Shown: positions 63,175 through 64,000 of the stretch, piece by piece | How positions within the stretch are numbered: position 1 is the first letter of the stretch | Layout of the letters: each line of letters opens with the position of its first letter | From: an uncultured bacterium | Lineage (GTDB): Bacteria; Cyanobacteriota; Vampirovibrionia; Gastranaerophilales; Gastranaerophilaceae | Assembly (NCBI GenBank): GCA_900547155.1 | Contig: URFH01000007.1 | Span: 13,004 to 77,003 of the forward strand | DNA: 64,000 nucleotides | Direction: 5' to 3' | Notes under the pieces: model-generated | What the model was told of the DNA's origin: nothing | Seen by the model: the letters and a program-made list of their open reading frames with translations, nothing else | Databases searched by the model: none | Program-made: the position numbers and the translations under genes

Positions 63175-64000
63175 TGTATTCGTCCTCGGCTGTGTCTCTT
63201 GTTATAATAATTTCACCTGCTGATTCCAGTGCACGGATGATACCAACAATTTTTGTTTGTTTTTCCTGCACTTCTTTTGCTCTTACAGGGCCCATGTATT
63301 CGAGTTCTTCTTTGAGCATTGCTTGGGCACGCTCTGACATGTTATTGTAGATTTTTTCTTTAATTTCTTCACGCGTACCTTTTAAAGATATGGCAAGGTC
63401 TTTTGTTTCTACTTCGCGGATGATTCTTTGAATAGCGTTGTCTTTAAGCTGGATAATGTCTTCGAATACGAACATCAGCTCTCTTACGCCTTCTGCAAGC
63501 TCGAGGTTTTTGACTTCGAGATATTCCAGTACGTTCTTTTCTGTTGCACGGTCCGAACGGTTCAAGATATTGGCCAGAGCGCCTACACCGCCAGCTTTTG
63601 AGAAGTCTTGAGCTACAACGGAAGAGAATTTTCCTTCTACAATTTTTTCAATTTCCGATATAATCTCCGGATTTGTGGAGTTCATGTCTGCAATTTTAAA
63701 CGCAACTTGCGCTTGTACTTCGGCAGGAAGGCTGTTAAGCACCTTTGCAGAGTTTTCGGGTTTTAAGTAAGCAAGAATAAGCGCAATCAGCTGCGGGTTT
63801 TCGTTTTGAAACGATGTGGCAAGCTGGGACGGGTCAGCGTCGTTGAAAAATTGAAAAGGGTTTGTGGTAAGCAAATTAACCAGTCTGCCGAGCATGTTTT
63901 GGGCCTGTTCCGCACCGTAAGCTTTTTCAAGCAAAGTTCTTGCGTATTGAGTACCCCCTGACGAGAGGTAATCACTGGCTAAAAAAACCGAGTGGAATTC
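63167..64000 (-). CDS. fliG: Flagellar motor switch protein FliG, 5' end outside window
   Basis: The frame is open to the right edge and the translation just inside it (SDYLSSGGTQYARTLLEKA) matches the end of the FliG N-terminal domain, so the gene begins outside. The visible part holds the armadillo middle domain with NENPQLIALILAYL and LP.EVQAQVA, and the C-terminal torque domain with MFVFEDI..L, IQRIIREV, LA.SLKG, NMSERAQ and KEELE.MGPVR. It generates torque with the stator and reads CheY-P. Its gene overlaps fliH by 8 bases. Confidence 0.95.
   Translation of the reverse strand, partial: EFHSVFLASDYLSSGGTQYARTLLEKAYGAEQAQNMLGRLVNLLTTNPFQFFNDADPSQLATSFQNENPQLIALILAYLKPENSAKVLNSLPAEVQAQVAFKIADMNSTNPEIISEIEKIVEGKFSSVVAQDFSKAGGVGALANILNRSDRATEKNVLEYLEVKNLELAEGVRELMFVFEDIIQLKDNAIQRIIREVETKDLAISLKGTREEIKEKIYNNMSERAQAMLKEELEYMGPVRAKEVQEKQTKIVGIIRALESAGEIIITRDTAEDEYIE

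Noticed and set aside
1..64000. CRISPR array, prophage or insertion sequence
   Set aside because: No regularly spaced repeats, no transposase, integrase, capsid or cas gene was seen; only the tRNA footprint and the repeat islet hint at past mobility.
63995..64000. EcoRI site at the right edge as a cloning junction
   Set aside because: fliG reads through it in frame, so it is just native sequence at the window cut.

Overview
The window reads as chromosomal DNA (AT-rich, no plasmid or phage replication genes) from a flagellated, diderm, non-photosynthetic relative of cyanobacteria, most likely the Melainabacteria/Vampirovibrionia group (Gastranaerophilales-like). Pointers are an LdpA-like iron-sulfur protein of cyanobacterial type, an outer-membrane set (MlaA domain, AsmA, heptosyltransferase-like GT9), flagellar genes (flhA, fliG, fliH, fliI, a yvyF-like gene), a prepilin-like protein, and no photosynthesis gene. 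The lineage call is inference; no rRNA gene is present to confirm it.

Layout. 1-3300: the end of a GGDEF/HD-GYP protein, a small membrane protein and a long coiled-coil protein. 3349-8068 (minus): a co-directional run of PHP phosphoesterase, prepilin-like protein, DedA, LdpA-like protein, then a ZorA/ZorB-like ion-motor pair. 8087-10552 (minus): ymdB and rny. 11190-14440 (plus): cca, tRNA-Gly and a BRCT-less NAD+ DNA ligase with a signal peptide. 14499-17312 (minus): an M16 protease. 17400-20208: an AT-rich islet with a 67-bp direct repeat, a toxin-like gene and two tandem copies of a small membrane-protein gene. 20261-26413: hppA, marC, tsaB-tsaE, a secreted protein and trxB. 26599-36078: an XRE regulator and an envelope-glycan block (methyltransferase, two GT8, AsmA, GT9, another glycosyltransferase). 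36350-39868: a MlaA/hydrolase fusion and a membrane-anchored kinase-like protein. 39985-40282: three tRNAs (Tyr, Thr, Thr). 40373-64000: flagellar and signalling genes (yvyF-like, flhA, PilZ, histidine kinase, RpfG-like regulator, receivers, NarL-type regulator, fliI, fliH, fliG) mixed with housekeeping genes (formyltransferase, a second M16 protease, MBL hydrolase, folC, murT, CoA-disulfide-reductase-like) and a protein of hybrid-cluster-protein fold that has lost its cluster ligands.

How it fits together. The right-hand third looks like a c-di-GMP/phosphorelay and motility region: flhA, a PilZ protein, a small membrane protein, a histidine kinase and an RpfG-like regulator are tightly spaced on one strand, with fliG-fliH-fliI facing them. 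The middle third builds the outer envelope. The most unusual items are the short ZorAB-like pair without Zorya effectors, the toxin-like islet with a duplicated immunity-like gene, the MlaA/hydrolase fusion, the cluster-less hybrid-cluster-protein homologue, the exported ligase, the kinase-like protein, and the LdpA homologue outside photosynthetic cyanobacteria.
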